Positions 7,439 to 16,898 of a stretch of DNA of 64,000 nt are shown here, in pieces. Origin of the DNA: Lachnospiraceae bacterium (GTDB lineage Bacteria; Bacillota; Clostridia; Lachnospirales; Lachnospiraceae); contig JAJQFS010000086.1 of assembly GCA_021200995.1 (NCBI GenBank), positions 1 to 64,000 on the forward strand. Direction: 5' to 3'. The position numbers were made by a program, and so were the translations under genes. The notes under the pieces are model-generated. The model did not search any database, had not been told where the DNA came from, and saw nothing but the letters and a program-made list of their open reading frames with translations. The first letter of the stretch is position 1; each line of letters begins with the position of its first letter.

Positions 7439-9568
7439 ATGGCAACAATCAGTTCAACAATTTCACTGCGGGACAACTTCACAGGAACGATAGACAGGAT
7501 ATTAAACTCTATCAATCAGACGACTGCTGCGATGGATTCGCTGGAAAACACGATGAGTTCCCCTGTCAGTGTGAGCGGTATTGAAGGGATTCATAATGAA
7601 GTTGAACAGACGACAACTGCCATCCGCAATGTGGAAAACCAGCAAAACCAATGGAATGATGAAATGCAGGAGGGCGCTGATCAGGCCAGCAAGCTTAAAA
7701 ATATGATTTCAAGTGCGCTGGCAGCGTATACGGGCATTTCAGGCATAAGGAAGACCATCAGCTGGATTCAGGATTGCACAGAAGCGTTCAATACGCAGCT
7801 GAACGCGGAAAATCAGCTGGTCACAGTTCTGAGAAATACGCTGGATTCTGACTATGTTGCTCAGTTTGGTGATGGTGGGGATGCGGCAGCGCAGGCCCTT
7901 CAGGCAGAATATGATGCAATCACAGCGAAAGCATCCGAAATCCAGTCAAAAGGCATTTATGGCGATGAGGCAATGACAGCCGCGGCCGCCGAGTTTGCGA
8001 CTTATTTTTCTGATACAGATGCTATCACAACCATGATGGAAACGTTGGCTGACTACGCGATGGGCATGACCGGCGGTGGTGAGATCGATTCGACTGCAAT
8101 GGTGGATTACGCTACCAACCTGGGAAAAATCATGACCGGCTCCTATGACGCCATGACGAAAAAAGGGTTTGAGTTTTCAGACGCGCAGAAGGCTATCATA
8201 GAAGACACCGTCACACAGCAGCAGATCGTTGAAACTCTGGGTGAAGAATATGTGGATATGACGTCAGATATGCAGGCTGCGGCTGCGATATCGCAGGTGA
8301 TTGAAGAATCGTGGTCCGGACTGTATGAATCCATGAGCGATACGCCAGAGGGAAAAATCATACAGATGAACAATGCTTTTGGTGACCTCCAGGAGACGAT
8401 TGGCGGGCAGCTGTACCCTTATGTGATTTTGTTCGTTGATGCTATCAATGATAACTGGTCAACTATAGAGAGTGTGGTCAATGGATTTACTACTGCACTG
8501 CAGTTTGTAATGGGAATTCTGGCTTCATTGATGGATGCCCTGTTTTCAGTCGCACAGGTGGTACAGGACAATTGGACGTATATTGCTCCGGTGGTTTATG
8601 GGGTTGCCGCGGCATTGTTAATTTACAATGGCTATCTGGCTGCCACAAAAGTTTATGCGGCTGCGGCAGCTGCTGCGCAGTGGGCTTTGAACGCAGCACA
8701 GGCGGCGTCTCCCACTACATGGGTGATAGCGGGTATTATAGCCTTAATTGCTGTAATTTACCTGGCGGTAGCAGCTTATAATCATCTTACGGATTCAACT
8801 GTATCCGCAACGGGTATCATTTGTGGCGTGATTGCAACTGCGGCAGCTCTTATCTGGAATACAATCATTGGCTTAATCAATTCCATTATTCAACTTGTCT
8901 GGACACTTGCGTATGGAATTATATCCATATCCGAATGGGTTACAAATGTATGTATTGGCGGCTTCGACAGCTTTGGAGACGCATGCGCAAACCTGATCGG
9001 AAATATCATTTCCTGGTTTCTGGAACTGGGCAAGGTTGTCACCGTTATTATTGACGCGATCTTCGGGACAGACTGGACATCCGGCCTGGAGTCTCTTCAG
9101 AGCAGCCTCACATCATGGGGCAAGAATGAAACGGCCATTACACTCGACAGGAGTGCACCTACAATCGGCTCCAGTATTGATTATTCGGACGTATGGAACG
9201 CGGGATATTCATTCGGAGAAGGCGTCGAAGACACAATCTCCAATTTCAGTATGTCAGATCTGTTTGGAACCAGCGACATAACTTCCGCGACAGATTATCT
9301 GGATGTCTACGCAAGTGATATTTCTGATATCGCTGACAGCGCCAGCACTGTAGCGGACAGCGTTGACTGCACCGAGGAACAGCTGAAATATTTGAGAGAT
9401 ATCGCTGAACAGGAGACTGTAAACAGGTTTACGCTGGCAGACGTCACAGTGAACCAGACCAATAACAACAATGTATCTTCGTCAATGGATCTGGATGGCG
9501 TCATTGATGGCCTTACTGACGCAGCGAAGGAAGCACTTGAAGTGGTCGCGGAGGGGGTGCATTACTAA
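7439..9568 (+). CDS. Phage tape measure protein
   Basis: A 709-residue tape measure that sets tail length and spans the tube lumen. The start is ATG 7439; the frame is open further upstream but that part overlaps the chaperone extension. N-terminal 120 residues are coiled coil; several hydrophobic helices follow between about residues 365 and 540 (for example VMGILASLMDALFSVAQVV and WVIAGIIALIAVIYLAV), as in other tape measures that cross the cell membrane on infection. The C-terminal 130 residues are polar and Ser/Asp-rich. It is rather short for a contractile phage, implying a short tail. Confidence 0.9.
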   Translation: MATISSTISLRDNFTGTIDRILNSINQTTAAMDSLENTMSSPVSVSGIEGIHNEVEQTTTAIRNVENQQNQWNDEMQEGADQASKLKNMISSALAAYTGISGIRKTISWIQDCTEAFNTQLNAENQLVTVLRNTLDSDYVAQFGDGGDAAAQALQAEYDAITAKASEIQSKGIYGDEAMTAAAAEFATYFSDTDAITTMMETLADYAMGMTGGGEIDSTAMVDYATNLGKIMTGSYDAMTKKGFEFSDAQKAIIEDTVTQQQIVETLGEEYVDMTSDMQAAAAISQVIEESWSGLYESMSDTPEGKIIQMNNAFGDLQETIGGQLYPYVILFVDAINDNWSTIESVVNGFTTALQFVMGILASLMDALFSVAQVVQDNWTYIAPVVYGVAAALLIYNGYLAATKVYAAAAAAAQWALNAAQAASPTTWVIAGIIALIAVIYLAVAAYNHLTDSTVSATGIICGVIATAAALIWNTIIGLINSIIQLVWTLAYGIISISEWVTNVCIGGFDSFGDACANLIGNIISWFLELGKVVTVIIDAIFGTDWTSGLESLQSSLTSWGKNETAITLDRSAPTIGSSIDYSDVWNAGYSFGEGVEDTISNFSMSDLFGTSDITSATDYLDVYASDISDIADSASTVADSVDCTEEQLKYLRDIAEQETVNRFTLADVTVNQTNNNNVSSSMDLDGVIDGLTDAAKEALEVVAEGVHY

Positions 9569-10272
9569 TGGCAAAAGGCGGATATGTTTTTTATCTGGAT
9601 ACGTGCATGTTGCCGATCGCGCCGGAAAAGCTTCAGCTGAAGATCAATAATGCGAACGAGACTGTGACATTGATTAACGAGGGCGAGATTAATATCATGA
9701 AGGCTGCGGGGCTGACTGACATTGAATTTGAATGTGAGATCCCGCAGGTGGAATATCCGTTCGCGTCATACAATTCCGGTTTCCAGGGTGCGAGTTATTT
9801 TCTGGACATTTTTGAATCCCTGAAAACAAATAAAAAATCTTTCCAGTTCATTGTGTCCAGGACGCGCCCGAATGGCACGGTTTTGTATTCCACGAACATT
9901 AAGGTATCAATGGAGGACTATCAGATCACGGAGAGCGCCGGCAATGGCTTTGATCTGACAGTAAAGATCAAATTGAAACAGTACAGAGAATACAGTACAA
10001 AGATTGTAAATGTGACAGTTTCTACTGCGAAGGCCACAGTTACAACAAATCGTGCTGGATCAGTTGAAACGCCTCAGACCTATACAGTTCAGAGCGGCGA
10101 CTGCCTGTGGAATATCGCGAAAATGTTTTATAACAGTGGCAGTGATTATACGGCAATTTATGACGCGAATTCAAGCCTGATAGAGTCAACAGCGCAGGAG
10201 CATGGGCTGGCATCTTCCAGCAATGGTCACTGGATTTATCCGGGAACTGTGCTTACAATCCCCGCGACATAG
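9568..10272 (+). CDS. LysM-domain baseplate/hub protein (XkdP-like)
   Basis: A 234-residue protein that overlaps the tape measure stop by one base. The first ~150 residues form the tube-binding domain with PIAPEKLQLKINNANETVTL near the start. A C-terminal LysM motif (about residues 170-234) includes YTVQSGDCLWNIAKMFY and ends HWIYPGTVLTIPA, a peptidoglycan-binding fold. In PBSX-like phages this protein links the tape measure and hub to the cell wall. Confidence 0.9.
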   Translation: MAKGGYVFYLDTCMLPIAPEKLQLKINNANETVTLINEGEINIMKAAGLTDIEFECEIPQVEYPFASYNSGFQGASYFLDIFESLKTNKKSFQFIVSRTRPNGTVLYSTNIKVSMEDYQITESAGNGFDLTVKIKLKQYREYSTKIVNVTVSTAKATVTTNRAGSVETPQTYTVQSGDCLWNIAKMFYNSGSDYTAIYDANSSLIESTAQEHGLASSSNGHWIYPGTVLTIPAT

Positions 10273-10281
10273 GAGGTGCAT

Positions 10282-11265
10282 ATGAGTGTTGAACTTCTTG
10301 TGGCGAATGAATCCGGAACAGTGGTTTACCAACCAGTTGTAGAAGAAGACATAGAGTGGACCACTCAGCGCAGAAGCACGCCTGGAAAGCTGACATTTAA
10401 TGTCATCAGGGATGATATCATTGATTTCTCAGAGGGCTCTGCGGTCCGTCTGAAGGTAGATGGAAACAGCCTGTTTTATGGCTTCGTGTTCAAGCAGAAA
10501 AGAGACAAGAGCCAGATAATCACAGTGACGGCGTATGACCAGCTCCGCTATCTTCAGAACAAGGATACGTATGTCTATGAGAATAAAACGGCGTCTCAGT
10601 TTATCAAAATGGTTGCTGAAGACTTTGAGTTAAATCTTGGAGAGATAGAAGACACATCATTTATCATCAAGAGCAGAATAGAAGAAAATTCAAGCCTTTT
10701 TGATATGATCGAGAACGCGCTGGATCTGGAACTGACCAATAAAAAGGAAATGTATGTCCTGTATGATGACTGCGGAGCACTTACGCTGAAAAATATCTCT
10801 TCCATGTATGTGGGCGACAACAACTCCGGTTATCTGATGATTGATGAGGAAACAGGCGAAAACTTTTCCTATACGTCATCCATCGATGATGAGACGTACA
10901 ATAAAGTCAAGCTTACATATGACAATGAGAGCACCGGATATCGGGAAGTATATATTGCGAAGGACTCCGCCAACATCAATAAATGGGGAATACTTCAGTA
11001 TTTTGATACCTTATCCGAAGGGGAGAACGGCCAGTCCAAGGCGGACGCGCTGCTTTCCCTTTATGATTCCAAAACCAGAAATTTGAAAATCACAAATGCT
11101 CTGGGGGACACAAGAGTAAGGGCGGGATCACTGGTACTTATTAACCTGAATCTCGGAGATATGACGGTAATGAAATTCATGATGGTGGAAAAGTGCGTTC
11201 ACAAGTTCTATCTGGACTCCCATTTCATGGATCTGACACTTAGAGGAGGTGAATTTGTGGCATGA
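10282..11265 (+). CDS. Baseplate hub protein (XkdQ-like)
   Basis: A 327-residue hub protein. The start is ATG 10282, 6 bases after AGGAGG; a GTG at 10276 in the same frame is too close to that box. N-terminal part has DIEWTTQRRSTPGKLTFNV and GFVFKQKRDK, followed by VTAYDQLRYLQNKDTYVY, hallmarks of the XkdQ/gpD-type hub that caps the tail tube. It overlaps the next gene by 4 bases. Confidence 0.88.
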   Translation: MSVELLVANESGTVVYQPVVEEDIEWTTQRRSTPGKLTFNVIRDDIIDFSEGSAVRLKVDGNSLFYGFVFKQKRDKSQIITVTAYDQLRYLQNKDTYVYENKTASQFIKMVAEDFELNLGEIEDTSFIIKSRIEENSSLFDMIENALDLELTNKKEMYVLYDDCGALTLKNISSMYVGDNNSGYLMIDEETGENFSYTSSIDDETYNKVKLTYDNESTGYREVYIAKDSANINKWGILQYFDTLSEGENGQSKADALLSLYDSKTRNLKITNALGDTRVRAGSLVLINLNLGDMTVMKFMMVEKCVHKFYLDSHFMDLTLRGGEFVA

Positions 11266-11645
11266 GTGATGCAACGGAATTAATTCAGACAATAAAATCC
11301 GCGGCAGTGGATGCCGTGAACGCATCAAAACCAACAACTGTCTGCTATGGTACGGTTATATCAGCGTCCCCTTTACAGATCAGGATTGATCAGAAAACGA
11401 CGCTTGGTACCAATCAGCTTGTGCTGTCCCGCAATGTCAGCGATTATGAAACCACAGTTACGGTTGAATGGGAGACGGAGGAAACCGGCGGCGGAAGCGA
11501 TGAGGCGGCCTTTGACAGCCATGCACACAGTATTTCAGGGGAGAAAACGATCACCATCCATAACGGGTTGGCGGCTGGAGATGCAGTTATTCTTCTCAGG
11601 CAGCAGGGCGGTCAGAAATATTTTGTGGTGGATAAAATCGGATGA
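11262..11645 (+). CDS. DUF2577 baseplate protein (XkdR-like)
   Basis: A 127-residue protein. It has the DUF2577 pattern: an N-terminal helix (ELIQTIKSAAVDAVNASKP), then YGTVISASPLQIRID, a variable acidic loop and a C-terminal AAGDAVILLRQQGGQKYFVVD, an OB-fold-like strand set. Positioned between hub and XkdS as in PBSX. ATG overlaps the upstream stop. Confidence 0.85.
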   Translation: MSDATELIQTIKSAAVDAVNASKPTTVCYGTVISASPLQIRIDQKTTLGTNQLVLSRNVSDYETTVTVEWETEETGGGSDEAAFDSHAHSISGEKTITIHNGLAAGDAVILLRQQGGQKYFVVDKIG

Positions 11646-12046
11646 TACCATCGACCAGTACAATCCTGGCAACGGATTTTGAAACCACTACGCAGCCAAC
11701 CCATACTTATGCAATGAATTTGACGTCCAATCGGATCCGCGGATACACGGACGGTCAGGAAGCCATGAAGCAGGCTATTTATAAAATACTGAATACAGAA
11801 CGATATCAGTATATCATGTATTCGTGGAATTACGGGATAGAACTGCAGGGATTATTTGGCCAGCCGATATCATATGTTGTCCCTGAACTGGAGCGCCGGA
11901 TCACAGAGGCGCTCACATGGGATGACCGGATAAACAGTGTGAGTGATTTTGTTTTTGATACCTCCAGGAGAGGCGTAATTGCAGTGTCATTTACTGTAAA
12001 CACAATCTATGGAGATGTAAGCAGTGAGACGGAGGTGAATATCTGA
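11642..12046 (+). CDS. DUF2634 baseplate protein (XkdS-like)
   Basis: A 134-residue wedge protein of the gp25/lysozyme-like fold. It carries QAIYKILNTERYQYIMYSWN at about residues 45-65 and YVVPELERRITEALTWDDRI next, the usual DUF2634 core. It overlaps its upstream neighbour by 4 bases and its downstream neighbour by 1 base, so the wedge genes are likely made in fixed ratio. Confidence 0.88.
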   Translation: MIPSTSTILATDFETTTQPTHTYAMNLTSNRIRGYTDGQEAMKQAIYKILNTERYQYIMYSWNYGIELQGLFGQPISYVVPELERRITEALTWDDRINSVSDFVFDTSRRGVIAVSFTVNTIYGDVSSETEVNI

Positions 12047-13257
12047 TGTATGAAGAGGTAACATATGACGTAATTCTTCAGAGGATGCTTGACCGCGTAT
12101 CCAGCAAGTTTGACAAACGGGAAGGATCCGTGATCTGGGATACTCATTCTCCAACGGCGATTGAATTACAGATTTTGTATCTGGAATTGGATAATATCCT
12201 CCTGGAAATGTTCGGTGATACGGCTTCCAGAGAATACCTGATCAAATTATGCGCTGAAAAGGGTATTATACCGGATGAAGCCACTTATGCGATATTGCAG
12301 GGAGAATTTACACCTTCCGGACTGGATTTGACCGGCCAGAGATTCAATATCGATGATCTCAATTTCGTGGTATTGGATTTGATTTCAGAAGATGGTACTA
12401 CCAGTTATTATCAGGTTCAATGTGAGACGGCAGGGATTGTTGGAAACCAGTATCTAGGAACTATGGTCCCTATAGATTATATAGATGGACTGGAAACGGC
12501 GGAACTAATAGCTGTTCTCATTCCGGGCGAAGATGAGCAGGATACGGAAGATCTCAGGGAAGAGTACCTCTCCTCATTTAACAATGTAGCATTTGCAGGA
12601 AATGTTGCTGCATATAAAAGCATCGTCAATGATATTGCAGGTGTCGGCGGTGTAAAAGTCAAGCGCGTATGGAATAGTGATATATCACCAACTGATATGA
12701 TTCCTTCAGATGCAGTACAAGAATGGTATGCATCTGTGATAGACACTCTTGACGAAGAGCCGGCTGCATGGTTGGAGGCAGTGTATACCGCAGCCTTGGA
12801 GAAAAAACTGGTAACCGGCGGTACGGTTTTGGTTACGATCATAAACAGCACATATGGTGCCGCAAGCGATACTCTGGTGGAAACGGTACAGGAAGAACTG
12901 GATCCAACGGACAGCGCTGGGGAGGGCTATGGGCTGGCTCCGATTGGGCATGTAGTAACTGTTCAGAGTGTGGAGGAGGTTGAACTTAATATCACAGTGA
13001 CAATTTCGTATGAAAGCGGTTATAGCTGGAGTAACCTCTCAAATGCCATTACTGATGCGGTTAAGGATTATCTGGAAGAGCTATGTGAAGATTGGGCTGT
13101 TTCTGACAGCCTGACGGTACGTATATCACAGATTGAAGCAAGAATATTAGCAGTTACAGGTGTTGTAGATGTGGCGGATACGGCTATTAACGGCGATGAA
13201 AATAACCTGACGCTGGATGAATATGAAATACCTGTTCTTGGAGGAATCAATTCATGA
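12046..13257 (+). CDS. Baseplate J wedge protein (XkdT-like)
   Basis: A 403-residue baseplate J/gp47-type protein. N-terminus has YDVILQRMLDRVSSKFDKR and EGSVIWDTHSPTAIELQ; the middle has EDTEDLREEYLSSFNNVAFAGN-type and AAYKSIVNDIAGVGGVKVKR segments; the C-terminus is the usual VSQIEARILAVTGVVD-like region (here SQIEARILAVTGVVDV). It forms the baseplate wedge with the DUF2634 and DUF2313 partners on either side. Confidence 0.9.
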   Translation: MYEEVTYDVILQRMLDRVSSKFDKREGSVIWDTHSPTAIELQILYLELDNILLEMFGDTASREYLIKLCAEKGIIPDEATYAILQGEFTPSGLDLTGQRFNIDDLNFVVLDLISEDGTTSYYQVQCETAGIVGNQYLGTMVPIDYIDGLETAELIAVLIPGEDEQDTEDLREEYLSSFNNVAFAGNVAAYKSIVNDIAGVGGVKVKRVWNSDISPTDMIPSDAVQEWYASVIDTLDEEPAAWLEAVYTAALEKKLVTGGTVLVTIINSTYGAASDTLVETVQEELDPTDSAGEGYGLAPIGHVVTVQSVEEVELNITVTISYESGYSWSNLSNAITDAVKDYLEELCEDWAVSDSLTVRISQIEARILAVTGVVDVADTAINGDENNLTLDEYEIPVLGGINS

Positions 13258-13787
13258 CGAGAGATGTGAACCTGGTAAATTATCTTCCCATATATCTGCA
13301 GGATTATAAAGAAACCGCTGCAACTCTAGAAGCGGAAAATCCGGAATTTGTCCTTGTCTGGAATGCAGCAGACAGTACTTTAAATAATCGTTTTATTGCT
13401 ACAGCTGATGAGTACGGAATATCCAGGTATGAGGATGTGATGAGTATTGAGCCAAAAGCGAGTGATGATCTGGAAACCCGGCGAACAAGGGTCCTGACAA
13501 AATGGCTTACTGAATTACCATACACCATGAAGATGCTGTTGCAGAAGCTTGTCGCGATATGCGGCGGCACAGATTTTACTGTATCTCATAACTTCGAAAC
13601 CGGCTACACAATGACAATCGTAACCAATCTTGAAAGTGAGGATCAAATATCGGAACTGGAAACAATGCTGGAGGAATGGATCCCAGTAAATATTGTGTAT
13701 GCAGCACCAAACAAAATCGATTGTAATAGTGATGAGAGTCTTATCATGGGCGGATGCGTATCTTTTTGTGAGATGTACACCATATAG
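13254..13787 (+). CDS. DUF2313 (YmfQ-like) tail protein
   Basis: A 177-residue protein beginning MTRDVNLVNYLPIYLQDYKE, with TRRTRVLTKWLTELPYTMKML in the middle and ITNLESE-like strands (VTNLESEDQISELETML) near the C-terminus. This is the gpI/YmfQ-type wedge-to-fibre adaptor. ATGA overlap with the upstream baseplate J gene. It marks the end of the baseplate genes and the start of the fibre cassette. Confidence 0.87.
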   Translation: MTRDVNLVNYLPIYLQDYKETAATLEAENPEFVLVWNAADSTLNNRFIATADEYGISRYEDVMSIEPKASDDLETRRTRVLTKWLTELPYTMKMLLQKLVAICGGTDFTVSHNFETGYTMTIVTNLESEDQISELETMLEEWIPVNIVYAAPNKIDCNSDESLIMGGCVSFCEMYTI

Positions 13788-13799
13788 AGGAGGAAAGAA

Positions 13800-14378
13800 A
13801 TGGCGGATTTTTCAAAAGCTATAACGACTGTGAAAGGGCAGGAATTGATGACAAAACTTCTGGCTGGTGAAGTCAGTCAGATTGAATTTACAAATGTAAG
13901 TCTGTCTTCTACAGTTTATGACGAAGGTGACTTGGAAAATTTGGAAGCGCTCGATGGAATAGAACAGACCAGTGCCGTCTCAATGATTACCAGAGAAGAC
14001 AATACTACAGTGCAGGTAGAAGCTTCGTTTTCAAATACTGAATTGAAAACCGGATACTATATACACTCTTTAGGGGTATATGCCAGTGATCCGGATGATG
14101 GAGAAATTCTGTTTGCAGCTGCAGTTGAGACTTCCGGAACCAGTCAAATGACTGCATATAGTGGAATTAGTGTATCTGGCGCATATGTCAAGATTGCCTT
14201 GACTGTCAGCAATTCGGAAAGTGTTTCCATTACGGTTTCCTCGGCGGCATCGGCATCAGTAGGAGATATGCAGAACATGCAGTCGAAAATAGAAACGCTG
14301 GAGAGCACTATACCGGCCTTGTCCTATGATGAGGCCAGTAAAACACTGATTTTTGAATTAGCCGATACAAGCGAGTAA
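13800..14378 (+). CDS. Tail fibre N-terminal/collar-type protein
   Basis: A 192-residue fibre protein with an AGGAGGAAAGAA box before ATG 13800. It opens MADFSKAITTVKGQELMTKLLAG and contains TGYYIHSLGVYASDPDDGEILFA-type motifs (here YYIHSLGVYASDPDDG), characteristic of phage tail-collar fibre proteins that attach fibres to the baseplate. The C-terminal 50 residues have a short coiled coil (GDMQNMQSKIETLESTI) likely used for trimerisation. Confidence 0.78.
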   Translation: MADFSKAITTVKGQELMTKLLAGEVSQIEFTNVSLSSTVYDEGDLENLEALDGIEQTSAVSMITREDNTTVQVEASFSNTELKTGYYIHSLGVYASDPDDGEILFAAAVETSGTSQMTAYSGISVSGAYVKIALTVSNSESVSITVSSAASASVGDMQNMQSKIETLESTIPALSYDEASKTLIFELADTSE

Positions 14379-14390
14379 AGGAGAAAAGAC

Positions 14391-14588
14391 ATGACGGAAG
14401 TATCCTATATTAAAAAGAAGGTCGGCGAAAATGAAGATAATTATGAAGTAGTTGACGCCGCTGCGAGGGAAGATATTAAAATTTTGAACGATACTGCTGT
14501 AATATCAACAGTTGTAAGAAAAATTGTTAAAGTCTCGGTTCTTCCGGATGAACCGGAGGATGATGTGTTTTACATTATTGCCGATTAA
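14391..14588 (+). CDS. Small phage protein in fibre cassette (65 aa)
   Basis: A 65-residue acidic protein, box AAAGGAGAAAAG before ATG 14391. Sequence features: KKKVGENEDNYEVVDAAAREDI near the N-terminus and a C-terminal DEPEDDVFYIIAD. No domain recognised. Small proteins of this type next to fibre genes are often connectors or chaperones, but that is inference from position only. Confidence 0.6.
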   Translation: MTEVSYIKKKVGENEDNYEVVDAAAREDIKILNDTAVISTVVRKIVKVSVLPDEPEDDVFYIIAD

Positions 14589-14597
14589 GGAGGACAC

Positions 14598-16343
14598 ATG
14601 ATTTTTCTGGGCTCGAACAGGCTTAAAAATTTTTATATTGGTTCATCGAAAGTAAAGAAGATGTATCTGGGATCCGAGTTGGTATATTCGGCGGGCGGTG
14701 TTGTGACATACTATGTGGATGTCGGCATTACATATACGGAAGAAGTGGAGAGTGACGCAACCTGCCTGTCTCCAACGACTTTCACGCCGACGAAGAGTGG
14801 ATACATCTTTGCTGGATGGAGAGAGGACGCAACAGCATCTTCTGATATTTTGACTGAAAAGACAATGGGAGATGATAGCGTCTCCCTGTACGCCGTCTTT
14901 AAGAAGACGATTTCGCTGACTTATTATAACGGCAGTTCAAGTGCTTCAACTAAGACAGGCACGCAGTACTATAATAATGAAAATATCGTAAACCCGACAT
15001 TTACACTAACCCCGGCCACTGTGTCGGGATTTACTTTTTCCGGGTGGTGTACGTCCTCGTCGGCAACCGCAAGCGTTGCGTATACCGGCATCAGTGATAC
15101 TGAGTTTGCTTCAGACACGACTTTATATGCAAAGTATTATCAGACAATTACACTGACATACTACAGTACAAGCTCTACGGCGGCTACGGAAACCGGCACA
15201 AGATACTATAATAGTGGAAATTATACGAATCCGACATTCACGATCAGTTCACCGTCGTTATCAGGCTGGAGCTTCCTGGGCTGGATTTCCGGGTCTACGA
15301 GTGCGACGGGTACTGTGTCTTATACGAGTATAAGCAGTACAGCGTTTTCAGCAAATGCAACCTTGTATGCGAAGTTCTCGAAGACTATTACGCTGACTTA
15401 TTACAACAACAGCACCACGGCATCTACGCAAACCGGTACACGGTATTTTAATGCTTATGGAAATTACTCTAACCCGACGTTTACCCTGACCGCAGCATCC
15501 AAGAGCGGCTGGTCTTTCGATGGCTGGTGTACGGGTACTGCGGGCAACGCCTCTATTGCCTATAGCAGTATCAGCAGCACGACATTCACGGCAAGTGCGA
15601 CATTATATGCAAGGTATAGCTGCACGATCACGCTGTCTTACAACGGCAACAGTGCTACCAGCGGATCCACGAGCAGCCAGACCGACACAAGATATTATAA
15701 CTCTGCAGGCAACTATAGCAACCCGACATTTACTCTGGCAAGCAATGGGTTTACCAGAAGCTGTTATTCGTTTTCCAAGTGGGCGAGTGGATCCGCATCC
15801 GGAACTCAGTATGCGGTTGGCGCAAGCGTTACGCTGTCTGCAAACACAACATTTTACGCGATCTGGACCGCCAATGTGTGCAGGCTGGTCATAAACGCTG
15901 TATTAAGTACCTCAACATCTCACTCGTATACGTTTGATACAGGTACGTTTAGTTTGCCTCAAATAACATTGACATGCACTCTTTACACGACGGCGACTGG
16001 ATCGACAGTACACAAAACATCAACCCTTACCAACTACCCGAAAGATGGCTCTCTGTCATTCTGTGGGCTTCTTACTGCCGTGTCATACGTATTGCAGGCG
16101 TGGAATTATGTAAGTGAACAATACACAGATCCGTATAACCTGATAAAAGTAACGGCGAATAAAGCCTTGTACTCGAATACAGGGCTGAGTTCTACGGGGC
16201 TTGCGTCTGGCAGCGTTATAACATTCTGCGCAGATGAAATTGCGACGATGTATTTAGGCGGCACAACCGCACAATATCAATTGGACGCAATCGGTTACTC
16301 AAAGACTCTCACATATTACGTCAGCGGCGCCAATGTGAGCTGA
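14598..16343 (+). CDS. Tail fibre with tandem Listeria-Bacteroides (InlB B-type) repeats
   Basis: A 581-residue fibre-like protein. The first ~35 residues hold short similar strands (KNFYIGSSKVKKMYLGS). From about residue 35 to 430 there are five to six tandem units of ~75 residues, each with a strand ITLTYY, a TGTRYYN turn, NPTFT, a GWSFxGWxxG core and an end such as TLYAKF. These are Listeria-Bacteroides repeats, beta-grasp modules used in surface adhesion. The last ~150 residues are a distinct cap. Codons are Thr/Ser/Tyr-rich, and no cysteine-rich cap is seen. Likely role: a host-binding tail fibre. Confidence 0.8.
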   Translation: MIFLGSNRLKNFYIGSSKVKKMYLGSELVYSAGGVVTYYVDVGITYTEEVESDATCLSPTTFTPTKSGYIFAGWREDATASSDILTEKTMGDDSVSLYAVFKKTISLTYYNGSSSASTKTGTQYYNNENIVNPTFTLTPATVSGFTFSGWCTSSSATASVAYTGISDTEFASDTTLYAKYYQTITLTYYSTSSTAATETGTRYYNSGNYTNPTFTISSPSLSGWSFLGWISGSTSATGTVSYTSISSTAFSANATLYAKFSKTITLTYYNNSTTASTQTGTRYFNAYGNYSNPTFTLTAASKSGWSFDGWCTGTAGNASIAYSSISSTTFTASATLYARYSCTITLSYNGNSATSGSTSSQTDTRYYNSAGNYSNPTFTLASNGFTRSCYSFSKWASGSASGTQYAVGASVTLSANTTFYAIWTANVCRLVINAVLSTSTSHSYTFDTGTFSLPQITLTCTLYTTATGSTVHKTSTLTNYPKDGSLSFCGLLTAVSYVLQAWNYVSEQYTDPYNLIKVTANKALYSNTGLSSTGLASGSVITFCADEIATMYLGGTTAQYQLDAIGYSKTLTYYVSGANVS

Positions 16344-16355
16344 TAAGGAGGCACC

Positions 16356-16898
16356 ATGAGATATATAACTGTAAAACCGCTTGTGCCGGGTGCGGGGAAT
16401 ACCCCAATCCCACTCGGACACAGGTTGGAGAACGAGGCCACGCAAATTACATTTGACGTGGCCAAATTTATTGATGATTTCGGAGACGGCGGGACGTTTG
16501 TTCTGCTACATCAGCGACCGGGGGACTGTAATCCGTACCCCGTCGCCGCGACACTGGATGGCACAGGGCTTACATGGCTGGTGACATCCGCCGACCTTGC
16601 AAAAGCGGGGCGCGGGGAGTGTGAGCTGCAGTATCTGACCGGCGATGTGGTAGTAAAATCCTGCACATGGCCGACACGGATTATGACGGCGATGAAGGAT
16701 CCTGGCGAGGCACCACCTGCAGAGACGGGCTGGGTTAAGCAGATGCTCTCAAGCATCCAGGAGCTGATCGCAACGGGATTGTACTGCGGGTTTGAAATAG
16801 ATCCCGAGACCGGTATCCTGACCATGATTACGGCGGAAGGGTACAGCGGATTGACGTTTGAAATCAATGATAATGGATATTTGGAAGTGGTGATTTAA
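16356..16898 (+). CDS. Phage baseplate upper/receptor-binding accessory protein
   Basis: A 180-residue protein behind AAGGAGGCACC. N-terminal 110 residues look like a beta-sandwich of the BppU-N type (IPLGHRLENEATQITFDVAKF; FVLLHQRPGD; ECELQYLTGDVVVKSCTWP), followed by a short helix and a hydrophobic C-terminal strand set ending GYLEVVI. It overlaps the next gene by one base. A role in fibre attachment is inferred from fold pattern and place. Confidence 0.6.
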   Translation: MRYITVKPLVPGAGNTPIPLGHRLENEATQITFDVAKFIDDFGDGGTFVLLHQRPGDCNPYPVAATLDGTGLTWLVTSADLAKAGRGECELQYLTGDVVVKSCTWPTRIMTAMKDPGEAPPAETGWVKQMLSSIQELIATGLYCGFEIDPETGILTMITAEGYSGLTFEINDNGYLEVVI

